Positions 45,867 through 56,493 of a stretch of 64,000 bases of DNA are shown here, piece after piece. The stretch is taken from assembly GCA_046349435.1 (NCBI GenBank), contig JAXMCI010000011.1, forward strand, positions 1 to 64,000, read 5' to 3'. Position 1 is the stretch's first letter. Every line of letters starts with the position of its first letter. Both the position numbers and the translations under genes were made by a program. The DNA comes from JAXMCI01 sp046349435 (lineage in GTDB: Bacteria > Pseudomonadota > Alphaproteobacteria > Dongiales > Dongiaceae). The notes under the pieces are model-generated. The model saw nothing but the letters and a program-made list of their open reading frames with translations. It made no database searches and was not told where the DNA came from.

Positions 45867-46355
45867 TTGAGCGAGCGGCCCCCGGAGAACCGGCAGCGGA
45901 TCGCGCGGGTGACGCTCGACGAGCACACCGTGGTGCGGCGCAGCCCGGAGGTCGAGCACGAGCGCGCGGTCGCCATCTTCGACCTGCTCGAGGACAACCA
46001 CTTCGCGCCGGCGGGCGACGATCGCGGGCCCTACGACCTGCACCTCGCCATCGAGGAGAACCGGCTCGCCATCTCGGTCAGCACCCAGGCCGGCGCGCCG
46101 GTCGACAAGATCGCGCTGGCGCTCGCCAGCTTCCGCCGGCTGGTCAAGGACTACTTCACCGTCTGCGAGAGCTACTACGCGGCGATCAAGCGCTCCACCC
46201 CCGGCCAGATCGAGGCGATCGACATGGGCCGGCGCAGCCTGCACAACGAGGGGGCCGAGCTGCTCCGCCAGCGCCTGGCCGACCGCGTCGCGGTCGATCC
46301 CGGCACGGCGCGGCGGCTGTTCACCCTGCTCTGCGTCCTGCACATCCGGGGCTGA
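45867..46355 (+). CDS. UPF0262 family protein
   Basis: A 162-residue protein of the UPF0262 family, confined to alphaproteobacteria as far as I know and with no known function. Family segments are RIARVTLDE, RAVAIFDLLEDNHFAP, YDLHLAIEENRLAISVS, and the helical FRRLVKDYFTVCESYYAAIKRSTPGQIEAIDMGRRSLHNEGAELL. The start is TTG at 45867. In related genomes hisD lies before it; here only 39 bp separate it from hisG. Confidence 0.9.
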   Translation: MSERPPENRQRIARVTLDEHTVVRRSPEVEHERAVAIFDLLEDNHFAPAGDDRGPYDLHLAIEENRLAISVSTQAGAPVDKIALALASFRRLVKDYFTVCESYYAAIKRSTPGQIEAIDMGRRSLHNEGAELLRQRLADRVAVDPGTARRLFTLLCVLHIRG

Positions 46356-46361
46356 GCGGGA

Positions 46362-46805
46362 ATGGCCGAGCTGCCCGGCTCCGTCCTGTTCTGCTGCACC
46401 CTCAACGCCATCCGCTCGCCGATGGCCGAGGGCATCCTGAAGCTGCTGCACGGGCGGCGGATCTTCGTCGATTCCGTCGGCCTCAGGGCCGGCGAGGTCG
46501 ACCCCTTCGCGGTCGCCGTGATGGACGAGATCGGCGTCGACATCGCGCGCCATCGCGGCAAGACCTTCGACGATCTCGAGGACACCTCCTTCGACATCAT
46601 CGTCTCGCTGTCGCCCGAGGCGCAGCACCGGGCGGTCGAGATGACCCGCACCATGGCCTGCGAGGTCGAGTTCTGGAACACCTTCGATCCCAGCCTGGTC
46701 GAGGGCAGCCGGGAGACGCGGCTGGACGCCTACCGGGCGGTGCGCGACACGCTGATGACGCGCATCCAGGCGCGCTTCCCGCAGCGGGCGTCGCCGGTGG
46801 TCTAG
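46362..46805 (+). CDS. Low-molecular-weight protein tyrosine phosphatase / ArsC-like protein
   Basis: A 147-residue protein with the P-loop CTLNAIRS (about 12-19), the C-x5-R-S signature of LMW phosphatases and thioredoxin-coupled arsenate reductases. The general acid Asp is probably within EFWNTFDPSLVEGS (about 102-115), which aligns with the D-P loop. It follows UPF0262 by 6 bp. In this conserved cluster its substrate is unknown; arsenate reduction is unlikely from context. Confidence 0.85.
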   Translation: MAELPGSVLFCCTLNAIRSPMAEGILKLLHGRRIFVDSVGLRAGEVDPFAVAVMDEIGVDIARHRGKTFDDLEDTSFDIIVSLSPEAQHRAVEMTRTMACEVEFWNTFDPSLVEGSRETRLDAYRAVRDTLMTRIQARFPQRASPVV

Positions 46806-46873
46806 CGCGGCAGGGTGGGCTGTCGGGCGGGCGGGCGAATCGGAGGGGTCCGGGCGGGCTGCAGCGGGGGCGA

Positions 46874-46902
46874 TTGAGAAAGCCGGCCCCAGGGACTAGA
46901 TT
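46874..46902 (+). promoter_or_regulatory. Candidate promoter of infA
   Basis: TTGAGA (46874-46879), a 17-bp spacer and TAGATT (46897-46902) sit in the 175-bp gap before infA. Predicted leader about 70 bases. Seen by eye, not tested. Confidence 0.5.
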
Positions 46903-46980
46903 GTGCCGCGACGCGCGAATGGCGCCGCGCCCGGCGGGCTGGGCGGCCGGCGCACATGGCAGACCACGGGATGGTTGTTG

Positions 46981-47202
46981 ATGGCGAAAGAGGATCTGAT
47001 CGAGTTCTCCGGCACGGTGACGGAGTTGCTGCCGAACGCGATGTTCCGCGTCCGGCTCGACAACAACGACCACGAGGTGCTGGCGCACACCTCCGGCAAG
47101 ATGCGCAAGAACCGCATCCGGGTGCTGGCGGGCGACCGGGTGAACGTCGAGATGACCCCCTACGACCTGACCAAGGGCCGCATCACCTTCCGCTTCAAGT
47201 AG
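46981..47202 (+). CDS. infA: Translation initiation factor IF-1
   Basis: A 73-residue S1/OB-fold protein. MAKEDLIEFSGTVTELLPNAMFRVRLDNNDHEVLAHTSGKMRKNRIRVLAGDRV and DLTKGRITFRFK are nearly invariant IF-1 segments. It binds the A site of the 30S subunit during initiation. It starts a sub-cluster with maf, rng and yacG. Confidence 0.99.
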   Translation: MAKEDLIEFSGTVTELLPNAMFRVRLDNNDHEVLAHTSGKMRKNRIRVLAGDRVNVEMTPYDLTKGRITFRFK

Positions 47203-47216
47203 CGGAGGAAGCGCCG

Positions 47217-47813
47217 GTGGCCGGCGCCGCGGCCGCGCCGGCCCGGCTGGTGCTCGCCTCGGCCTCGCCGCGGCGCGCCGAGCTGCTGCGGCAGATCGGC
47301 TGGAGTCCCGACATCGTCGATCCCGCCGATCTCGACGAGAGCGTCCGCCGGGGCGAGCTGCCGCGGCCGCACGCGCAGCGGCTGGCCGCGGCCAAGGCCG
47401 ACGCGGTGGCGCCGCGCCATCCCGGCTGCTTCGTGCTGGCGGCGGACACGGTGGTGGCCTGCGGCCGGCGCATCCTGCCCAAGGCCGAGGACGCGGCGAC
47501 CGCGCGGCGCTGCCTGGCGCTGCTCTCCGGGCGCCGCCACCGGGTGCTGGGGGCGATCGTCGCCCGCGCCCCGGACGGGCGGACGGCGGCCCGGCTGGTC
47601 ACCACCAGCGTCACCATGAAGCGGCTGAGCGAGCCCGAGATCGAGGCCTATGTCGAGGGCGGCGAGTGGCGCGGCAAGGCCGGCGGCTACGCCATCCAGG
47701 GCCGCGCCGCGGTGCTGGTGCGGGCGATCGAGGGCTCCTACTCCAACGTCGTCGGGCTGTCGCTCTACGACGTCCACCAGATGCTGACCGGGCTCGGCTT
47801 CCGCCGGGCATGA
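47217..47813 (+). CDS. maf: Maf family nucleotide pyrophosphatase
   Basis: A 198-residue Maf protein, which hydrolyses modified or non-canonical nucleoside triphosphates. LVLASASPRRAELLRQIG (about 11-28) is the start motif. VLAADTVVACGRRILPKAEDA holds the catalytic Asp. GEWRGKAGGYAIQGRAAVLVRAIEGSYSNVVGLSL is the C-terminal hallmark. The start is GTG at 47217 with GGAGGAA upstream. It overlaps the rng start by 4 bp. Confidence 0.95.
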   Translation: MAGAAAAPARLVLASASPRRAELLRQIGWSPDIVDPADLDESVRRGELPRPHAQRLAAAKADAVAPRHPGCFVLAADTVVACGRRILPKAEDAATARRCLALLSGRRHRVLGAIVARAPDGRTAARLVTTSVTMKRLSEPEIEAYVEGGEWRGKAGGYAIQGRAAVLVRAIEGSYSNVVGLSLYDVHQMLTGLGFRRA

Positions 47814-48996
47814 GCGAGCGGCTGCTCGTCGCCGGCGGCCCGGGCGCGCGCCTGATCCTGGCCTGCGACGCCGACGGCCTGACCGAGGCGCTGCGCGACG
47901 AGCCGGCCTGGCGCAGCCCGGTCGGCGCCATCCATCTCGACCGGGTCGCCGGCATCGACCGCCGGCTCGGCGCCGCCTTCGTCGATCTCGGCGCGGCCGG
48001 CACCGGCCTGCTGCCGCTGAAGCCCGGCGGCGCCGCGCCGGCCGAGGGCAGCGCGCTGGTCGTGCAGGTGCGGCGCGAGCCGCGCGAAGGCAAGGGGCCG
48101 CGCCTCAGCGCGGCGGCGGCGCTGGCCGGCACGCTGCTCGAGCTGCGGCCGGGCGGCAGCGGCGTCGAGGCGCCCGGCGCCACGCGCCGCTGCGCGCCGC
48201 CGTGGCGGGCCAGGCGCAGCCGGACGAGGGCTGGCTGCTGCGGCCGGCGGCGGCCGGGGCCGCGGCCGAGGCGCTGGCCGGGGAGATGGCGCGGCTGCGG
48301 GCGCGAGCCGCGGCGCTCGCCGCGCGCGCCGCGGCGGCACGGCCGCCGGCGCTGCTCGAGCCGGCCGACGATCCGGTGATGGCCATGCTGCGCGAGCGGC
48401 CGCCCGGCTTCTGGGAGGCGGTGCTGCTCGACCACCGCGCCACGGCGGACGCGCTGCAGCGGCACTGCGCCGAGGCGCTGCCCGAGCTCGCCGACCGCAT
48501 CGCCTGGCAGCCGCGCCGCGACTGGCAGCCCGACTTCGCCCAGCTGCGCGAGCAGCTGCTGGAGGCGCTGGAGCCGGACGTGGCGCTGCCCGGCGGCGGC
48601 TGGATCCGCATCGAGGCGACCAGCGCGCTGACCGCCATCGACGTCGACAGCGGCGGGGCCGGCGGCCCGGGCGGGGCCGGCGCGCTGCAGCGCGTCAACG
48701 AGGCGGCGGCCCGCGCGGTCGCCCGGCAGCTCCGGCTGCGCAACATCGGCGGGCTGGTGGCGATCGACTTCATCGACATGGAGCAGCGCCGCGCCCGGGC
48801 GGCGGTGACCGAAGCCCTGCGCCGGGCGCTCGCCGACGACCCGGCGGCGCCCACGGTCGGCGCCATGTCCGGCTTCGGCCTGGTCGAGGTGACCCGCCGC
48901 CGGCGCGGCCGCAGCCTCGCCGAGAGCTTCACCGAGCCCTGCGCCGCCTGCGGCGGCAGCGGCCGCGTGACACGGCGCGATCCACTGCTTATGTGA
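47810..48996 (+). pseudogene. rng: Ribonuclease G/E gene with an apparent one-base deletion
   Basis: The ATG at 47810 overlaps the maf stop. The first 120 codons read an S1-containing N-terminus (GAIHLDRVAGIDRRLGAAFVDLGAAGTGLLPLK). Near 48170-48190 the sense moves one frame, as if one C were missing at GCCAC. It then continues through RIEATSALTAIDVDSG (catalytic Asp residues), LRNIGGLVAIDFIDM and the zinc-link region EPCAACGGSGRV (C-x2-C) to the stop at 48996. Joined, it gives about 395 residues, normal for the short alphaproteobacterial enzyme. It matures rRNA and degrades mRNA, so a true loss in this conserved cluster is unlikely; a sequence error is the better explanation. Confidence 0.85.
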
Positions 48997-49002
48997 GGGC
49001 CG

Positions 49003-49239
49003 ATGGACGATCCCGCCGCCCCGCCGCCCGCCGCCCCGCCATCCGCCGGCCTGCCCTCTGCCGGCCGACCCTGCCCGATCTGCGGCAAGCCGGCCGCCGC
49101 GCGCTCCCGCCCGTTCTGCTCGCCGCGCTGCGCCGACGTCGATCTCGGCCGCTGGTTCACCGAGCGCTACCGCATCCCGGCCGGCCCGGCCGAGGAGGAG
49201 GACGAGGGGCCGGAGCCGGGCGCCGCGGAGCGCGGTTGA
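49003..49239 (+). CDS. yacG: DNA gyrase inhibitor YacG
   Basis: A 78-residue zinc-finger protein. After a Pro/Ala-rich start, CPICGKPAAARSRPFCSPRCADVDLGRWFTERYRIP (about 27-62) shows four Cys ligands (C-x2-C, C-x3-C) and the conserved DLGRWF. YacG binds GyrB and inhibits DNA binding by gyrase. It is the last gene of the murA cluster, followed by tRNA-Phe. Confidence 0.93.
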   Translation: MDDPAAPPPAAPPSAGLPSAGRPCPICGKPAAARSRPFCSPRCADVDLGRWFTERYRIPAGPAEEEDEGPEPGAAERG

Positions 49240-49298
49240 CCTGTGGACAGCCCCGCCGGATTTGTCTATAAGCCGGCTCCGCCGGTTCCAACGGCGAT

Positions 49299-49374
<76 letters not shown>

Positions 49375-49464
49375 CCCTCTGCGCCCCGCTCCGGCAACCC
49401 CTCCACCTCTGGACCGCAGCGTGCGTCAGCCGCACGTGGCTTGCGGCTGCAGCTGCCGCCCGCG

Positions 49465-50478
49465 CTATTGGGCGGTCGGCTCGACGCAGGGAACGTCCTT
49501 GGCCAGCTTCGCGGTCACCGAGAACAGGCCGATCGCGATCATCCGCCACTCGCCGTCGCTGTCGTGATGAAACGTCATCAGGGTCGGCCGCAGCTCGTCC
49601 CTGACGTCGCCGCCGTCGAGGGTGAGGGAGGGGTGGGCGTCGAAGCGCACGGCCAGCAGGTCGCCGGACCGGATCGCCTCGATGTTGAGCATCTCGATGC
49701 GGCGCTTCATGCGGGCGCGCACCTTGCCCGGCGCCGTCTTGCGCTCGCCGCTGGCGAAGACGTACTGGAAGCCGCGTGACTGCACCTCCTTCTCGGTGCC
49801 CGTCAGGGATGCCGTCTGAACCTTCTCCAGGTACTTCCCCGCGAGCTCGATGTCTTCGGGGCGGAAGTGCGATCTCGCCGGCCTGAAGTCGGTATCGGCG
49901 CCGCACAGCGCCGCCTTCGGCGTGTCGAAATCGGCCTGCGTGACGATCTTCCACATGCCGGCCGCCGCATTCCAGCGCATCACCAGCAGGCGCGGCGCGA
50001 TCTCGCCGCTCATCACCAGGCCGGACCGCAGGCTGGTACGGTTCGGCAGCTTCACGTCGAACGAGATCACCAGCACCGTCTCGCTCGTCCGCGAGACGAC
50101 GACATCGGTGATCGAGAACTCGTCGATGTCGTGCGGAAAATAGGTGGCCTTGGTGAGGCCGTAATTGAGCCAGGCGCGCTGGATCAGGGCATCGTCGTCA
50201 TAGAGATCCTCCACGGCCTGGACGGCGGCGGGGTCGATCTGATCCTTCGTCGCGCCGAGCTGGCCGGTCGGGCTCCCGACCTTCGCGCGGATCGAGTAGG
50301 CCTCGGTGAGCAGCCTCGTCCCGAACGCGTCGAGCTCATCCTGCGAGGCGGCCGAGAGCTGCCCGGGCGGCGTGCCGTAGACGGGCTTCTGATCGGCCGC
50401 CCGGACCGCTGGCGATCCGGCAGCGAGCGACAGCAACATGCCGAGGACGAGCTGGCAACACATGACGAGTCTGGTCAC
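49465..50478 (-). CDS. Secreted protein of unknown function
   Basis: About 337 residues with a signal peptide (MTRLVMCCQLVLGMLLSLAAGSPAVRA). The mature part is a two-part alpha+beta protein. The segments ELDAFGTRLLTEAYSIRA..., VVSRTSETVLVISFDVKLPNRTSLRSG...RLLVMRWNAAAGMWKIVTQADFDTP and RPTLMTFHHDSDGEWRMIAIGLFSVTA suggest a SnoaL/NTF2-like fold with paired 'W-x-I-x-x-x-x-F' strands. I start at GTG 50478 because GGAG lies 7 bp upstream; 50490 (GTG) and 50463 (ATG) are also possible. No enzymatic residue pattern is clear. It stands alone after tRNA-Phe, in the opposite direction. Confidence 0.65.
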   Translation of the reverse strand: MTRLVMCCQLVLGMLLSLAAGSPAVRAADQKPVYGTPPGQLSAASQDELDAFGTRLLTEAYSIRAKVGSPTGQLGATKDQIDPAAVQAVEDLYDDDALIQRAWLNYGLTKATYFPHDIDEFSITDVVVSRTSETVLVISFDVKLPNRTSLRSGLVMSGEIAPRLLVMRWNAAAGMWKIVTQADFDTPKAALCGADTDFRPARSHFRPEDIELAGKYLEKVQTASLTGTEKEVQSRGFQYVFASGERKTAPGKVRARMKRRIEMLNIEAIRSGDLLAVRFDAHPSLTLDGGDVRDELRPTLMTFHHDSDGEWRMIAIGLFSVTAKLAKDVPCVEPTAQ

Positions 50479-50685
50479 GACCGGCTCCACTTGCGATGAG
50501 AGGGGGAGGCCAGCGTAGCCCTGAGCCGATGGCCGGGTCGAGCCGGACCTCTACACGAGCCGACACTGCCCTTCGCCTCTTCTTCGCGCTGAAGCCGGAA
50601 GGACCCGCGGCACCCCGGTGGAGCCGCGCGTAGCGGTCCCGCCCGTCTGCGGTGCTCGTCCGCGAGGATGGCGGCTCATGAGCGT

Positions 50686-50713
50686 TTGACAATGCCCGAT
50701 CATGGCATACCAT
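50686..50713 (+). promoter_or_regulatory. Candidate promoter and near-palindrome before the alpha/beta hydrolase
   Basis: TTGACA (50686-50691) and TACCAT (50708-50713) are 16 bp apart. ATGGCATACCAT (50702-50713) is nearly palindromic and resembles GntR-type operators. The rest of 50491-50867 (377 bp) shows no gene. Confidence 0.35.
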
Positions 50714-50867
50714 CATACAAACAGCGCCGGGTCGGACAGCATGGTCGTCGGCATCCTGAAGAGGCCCACTATCGTCGAGCGCATGCCGCAGGGCCGCCAG
50801 CCGTCCGTGCCGCAGCCGCGAGCGGCCGTTGACCGCTGCGCAGCGCGCCGGGCGAGCGGCAGCGCCA

Positions 50868-51728
50868 ATGGCTGAGCCCGGCCGGCGGGAGCGGGCGGTC
50901 GGGGCGCCGGGCGACGAGACCCGGTTCGCGGGCGGCACGGCATATCGCGCCGAGGGCAGCGGCGAGCCGATCATGCTCGTCCATGGCGTCGGTATGAACA
51001 AGGCATTCTGGACGCACCAGGTAGCGGCGTTCGCGACCTCGCACCGGGTGATCGCCTATGACCTGCTCGGGCATGGCGAGACCGCCTCGCCCGATGGCCC
51101 GCCGACGCTGGCCAGCTTCGTGCGGCAGCTCGGGGACCTGATGGATGCGCTGGGGCTCGCGGCGGCCAATGTCGTCGGCCACTCGATGGGGGCCCTGATC
51201 GCGCTCGGCTTCGCTCTCGAGCAGCCCACCCGCGTCCTCAGGGTCGCGGCGCTGAACGCGGTGCACGAGCGCTCCGACGAGCAGCGCCGCGCCGTCCTCG
51301 AGCGGGCCGGCCATCTCGCCCGATCGGGGGCCGGGCCGCTCGTCGAGCAGACGCTGGCGCGGTGGTTCGGGGAGCATCCGGGGCCGCAGCACGCCGAGAG
51401 CGTCGCCCGAGCCCGGGCGTGGCTGGCCGCGGCGCCGCCGCGGGGCTACGCCGAGGCCTACCGGGTCTTCGCCGAGAGCGACCGGGCCCATGCCGGGCGG
51501 CTGCAGGCGCTGCGCATGCCGGCGCTGTTCCTCACCGGGGAGCTCGATCCGAACTCGACGCCGGAGATGTCGGCGCGGATGGCGGCCGCCGCGCCGCAGG
51601 GCACCAGCGTCGCATTGCCGGGCGAGCGCCACATGATGGTGCTGGCTTCCGCCTCCGCCGTGAACCGTGAGCTCAGGGCCTTCCTCGACACCGTGCCGCA
51701 GCGATCGCAGGCCGCCGCGCCGGCATGA
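50868..51728 (+). CDS. Alpha/beta-fold hydrolase
   Basis: A 286-residue hydrolase. IMLVHGVGMNKAFWTHQ (oxyanion loop), VVGHSMGALIALG with the nucleophile Ser (GHSMG), FLTGELDPNSTP with the acidic residue and GERHMMVLA with the catalytic His form the usual triad order. Substrates cannot be named; the family includes esterases, haloperoxidase-like and C-C bond hydrolases. I use the ATG at 50868; a TTG start at 50829 is possible. Confidence 0.8.
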   Translation: MAEPGRRERAVGAPGDETRFAGGTAYRAEGSGEPIMLVHGVGMNKAFWTHQVAAFATSHRVIAYDLLGHGETASPDGPPTLASFVRQLGDLMDALGLAAANVVGHSMGALIALGFALEQPTRVLRVAALNAVHERSDEQRRAVLERAGHLARSGAGPLVEQTLARWFGEHPGPQHAESVARARAWLAAAPPRGYAEAYRVFAESDRAHAGRLQALRMPALFLTGELDPNSTPEMSARMAAAAPQGTSVALPGERHMMVLASASAVNRELRAFLDTVPQRSQAAAPA

Positions 51729-51954
51729 GCGCCGCCGCCGGGCCGCGGGTCTTCCGGGCGGCTCCCGTGGCCATCGTCCCGCTCCATCGTCACGGCCACG
51801 CTTGGTGCCCCGCGCGGTGATGGGGTAGACGGGGGTGCATCCGGCTGCGGCTGGAGTTCCCGACCTTTCGACCGAGGTCGGCGAGGAACCTTGTAGCCGT
51901 CGGGCATTCATGCCGCCATCTCGCGACCCTGCCGCCGACATCGGTCCGAAGTTC

Positions 51955-52181
51955 CTGGCCGGAGGCGGCGACGTGGTAATGCCGGGGATGAGCGGCATCG
52001 AGCTCGGCCTGGCGCTGCGACGACTCTACCCGACCTTGCCGGTCGTGCTGACATCGGCTTCAGCCATACCCTTGCGGAGGAGGGGCGGCGCGGGTTCGAG
52101 GTGCTGAAGAAGCCCTACGACGCGGAGGCGCTGGCCCGCACCCTGCGCCGGCTCGCCGGCGGTCGCCAGGGTGTCTCCTGA
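51955..52181 (+). pseudogene. Remnant of a response-regulator receiver domain
   Basis: The frame around 51969 reads DVVMPGMSGIELGLALRRLYPTLPVVLTS, the phosphorylation-site and strand-4 region of a receiver domain. After one apparent missing G near 52053 the next frame gives GFSHTLAEEGRRGFEVLKKPYDAEALARTLRRL and a stop at 52181, with the KKPY motif found at the end of hybrid-kinase receiver domains. The first half of the domain and any kinase are gone; 51729-51954 contains nothing I can match to them. It is a truncated remnant. Confidence 0.65.
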
Positions 52182-52209
52182 TTTCGAGGGGGATCCTGGG
52201 GTACAAACC

Positions 52210-52262
52210 TTGCAGCGGCAGCCGTCTCAGTTTATATCAATTCTAGTTTGCAATTTAGATCG
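52210..52262 (+). promoter_or_regulatory. katG promoter with AT-rich operator-like box
   Basis: TTGCAG (52210-52215), a 17-bp spacer and TATATC (52233-52238) form a promoter. It is followed by an AT-rich stretch, AATTCTAGTTTGCAATTTAGA (52239-52259), with TCTA and TAGA in inverted order. Such boxes resemble Fur/Irr/PerR-family sites, which would fit peroxide or iron control, but OxyR cannot be excluded. Confidence 0.4.
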
Positions 52263-52271
52263 GGGGAACCG

Positions 52272-54452
<2,181 letters not shown>

Positions 54453-54470
54453 GCGGCGGCCGGCGGCCGG

Positions 54471-56252
54471 TCAGGCCGCCGGCTGGCTGAACTGCAGCTG
54501 CGCCAGCCGGGCATAGAGCCCGCCCTGGCGCATCAGCTCGGCGTGGCTGCCGCTGGCGACGACGCGCCCCTGGTCGAGCACGACGATGCGATCGGCCTTC
54601 AGCACGGTGGCCAGCCGGTGGGCGATGACCATCGTGGTGCGCCCGACCATCAGCCGGTCGAGGGCCTGCTGCACCACCAGCTCGCTCTCGGCGTCGAGCG
54701 CGCTGGTCGCCTCGTCGAGCAGCAGCAGGGCGGGGTCGCGCAGGATGGCGCGGGCCAGCGCCAGGCGCTGGCGCTGGCCGCCGGAGAGCCGCACGCCGCG
54801 CTCGCCGAGCGGCGTCGCCAGCCCCTGCGGCAGCCGGTCGAGGAACTCCAGCGCGTGCGCCGCCTCGGCGGCCGCCCGGACCTCGGCGTCGCTCGCCTCG
54901 AGCCGGCCGTAGCGGATGTTGTCCCAGGCGTCGGCGGCGAAGATCACCGGCTCCTGCGGCACCAGCCCGATGCGGCGGCGCACCGCCTGCGGGTCGGCGG
55001 CGCGGAGGTCGACGCCGTCGACGCGCACGATGCCCGCCTGCGGGTCGTAGAAGCGCAGCAGCAGCTGGAAGAGGGTGGTCTTGCCGGCCCCCGAGGGGCC
55101 GACGATGGCGACCCGCTCGCCCGGCCTCACCTCGAGATCGAGCCCGTCGAGCGCCGCCCGGTCCGGCCGCGAGGGATAGTGGAAGCGGACCGCCTCGAAG
55201 GCGACCGCGCCGCGCGCCGGCTCGGGCAGCGCCACCGGCGCGGCCGGGGCGGCGATCTCGGGCCGCATGGCGAGCAGCTCGGCCAGCCGCTCCATCGCCC
55301 CGGCACCGCGCTGCAGGTCGCCCATCACCTCGCTGATGGCGCCGACTGCGCCGGCCACGACGATGGCGTAGAACAGGAAGGCGAGGAACTGGCCGCCGGA
55401 GATGCGGCCGGCCAGCACGTCGGCGCCGCCGGTCCACAGGATGGCGCTGATCGCCGCGAAGACCAGCGTGATGACGATGGCGGTGAGCAGGGCGCGGGCG
55501 CCGATGCGGCGGGCGGCAGTGGCGAAGGCGGACTCGGCCAGATCGCCGAAGCGGCGCCGCTCCAGCGCCTCGTGGGCGAAGGCCTGCACGGTGCGGATCG
55601 AGTTGAGCGTCTCGTCGGCGAAGCCGCCGACCGCGGCGATGCGGTCCTGGCTCGCCCGCGACAGGCGGCGCACGCGGCGCCCGAGCACGACGATCGGCAG
55701 CACCACCAGCGGCACCACCAGCAGCACCAGCCCGGTCAGCTTCGGGCTGGTCACCGCCAGCATGACCATGCCGCCGATCAGCATCAGCAGGTTGCGCAAT
55801 GCCAGCGAGGCGGTGGTGTCGACCACCGTCTGCAGCAGCGTGGTGTCGGCGGTCAGCCGCGAGATCACCTCGCCGATCCGCGTCGTCTCGTAGAAGCCGG
55901 GGCTGAGCCCGACCAGCCGGTCGTAGACGGCGCGCCGCAGGTCGGTGATCACCCGCTCGCCGATCCAGGAGACGAGGTAGAAGCGGGCGAAGGTGGCGAG
56001 CGCCATCAGCAGGGTCACGCCGAACAGCACCAGCACGGCGCGGTCGAGCAGCGCGACGTCGGCGCGCGCGAAGCCCTGGTCAACGAGCAGCCGCAGGCCG
56101 GAGCCGAGCGCCAGCACGGTGCCGGCCGCCGTCACCAGCGCGACCAGCGCGCCCAGCATGCGCAGCCGGTAGGGCCGCAGGAAGGCGAGCAGCGGGCGAA
56201 GCTGCCCGAGGTCGCGCGTGACCGGCCGGTCGGGCGGCGTCACCCGCGCCAT
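54471..56252 (-). CDS. ABC exporter, fused membrane and ATPase domains (MsbA-like)
   Basis: A 593-residue half-transporter. Six membrane spans lie in the first 310 residues (LLAFLRPYRLRMLGALVALVTAAGTVLALG...). The ATPase follows, with Walker A VGPSGAGKTTL, Q-loop VPQEPVIFA, signature VRLSGGQRQRLALARA, Walker B LLLLDEATSALD and the H-loop VIAHRLATV. It acts as a homodimer; lipid A, lipid or drug export are possible roles. It is not part of an obvious operon. The 241 bp between its start and bchI carry promoters on both sides. Confidence 0.9.
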   Translation of the reverse strand: MARVTPPDRPVTRDLGQLRPLLAFLRPYRLRMLGALVALVTAAGTVLALGSGLRLLVDQGFARADVALLDRAVLVLFGVTLLMALATFARFYLVSWIGERVITDLRRAVYDRLVGLSPGFYETTRIGEVISRLTADTTLLQTVVDTTASLALRNLLMLIGGMVMLAVTSPKLTGLVLLVVPLVVLPIVVLGRRVRRLSRASQDRIAAVGGFADETLNSIRTVQAFAHEALERRRFGDLAESAFATAARRIGARALLTAIVITLVFAAISAILWTGGADVLAGRISGGQFLAFLFYAIVVAGAVGAISEVMGDLQRGAGAMERLAELLAMRPEIAAPAAPVALPEPARGAVAFEAVRFHYPSRPDRAALDGLDLEVRPGERVAIVGPSGAGKTTLFQLLLRFYDPQAGIVRVDGVDLRAADPQAVRRRIGLVPQEPVIFAADAWDNIRYGRLEASDAEVRAAAEAAHALEFLDRLPQGLATPLGERGVRLSGGQRQRLALARAILRDPALLLLDEATSALDAESELVVQQALDRLMVGRTTMVIAHRLATVLKADRIVVLDQGRVVASGSHAELMRQGGLYARLAQLQFSQPAA

Positions 56253-56369
56253 GCGGTCCTCGTCGCCGGCACGCCGAACGATCCCCTGCCCTGCAGCATC
56301 ACCCCTCCACCGACTCGTTCGCCCACGCTATCCCGCCGCCGCCCGGCGCGGCTGTCCATAGTATCTTAC

Positions 56370-56409
56370 GTCAACTCGTCTTGACGGACTCGGTCAACTG
56401 CTCTTTGAT
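56370..56409 (+). promoter_or_regulatory. Candidate bchI promoter with two dyad operator repeats
   Basis: GTCAACT-CGTC-TTGAC starts at 56370 and GTCAACT-GCTC-TTTGAT starts at 56393: two copies of one imperfect palindrome, 23 bp apart. TTGACG (56381-56386), a 17-bp spacer and TTTGAT (56404-56409) overlap them as a sigma-70-like promoter. A regulator bound to the repeats would cover the promoter. The known PpsR motif TGT-N12-ACA was not found. Confidence 0.45.
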
Positions 56410-56493
56410 CGGGCATCCCGTTTTCGGGGGAGGAGGGGGTACCGTGCCGAGCATCGGCCGCGAGGCGTTTGGCGGGTCCGGGCCGGGCTCGCG

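Noticed and set aside
46362..46805. Arsenate reductase as part of an ars operon
   Set aside because: The P-loop fits, but no arsenic genes are nearby, and the gene belongs to a conserved housekeeping cluster.
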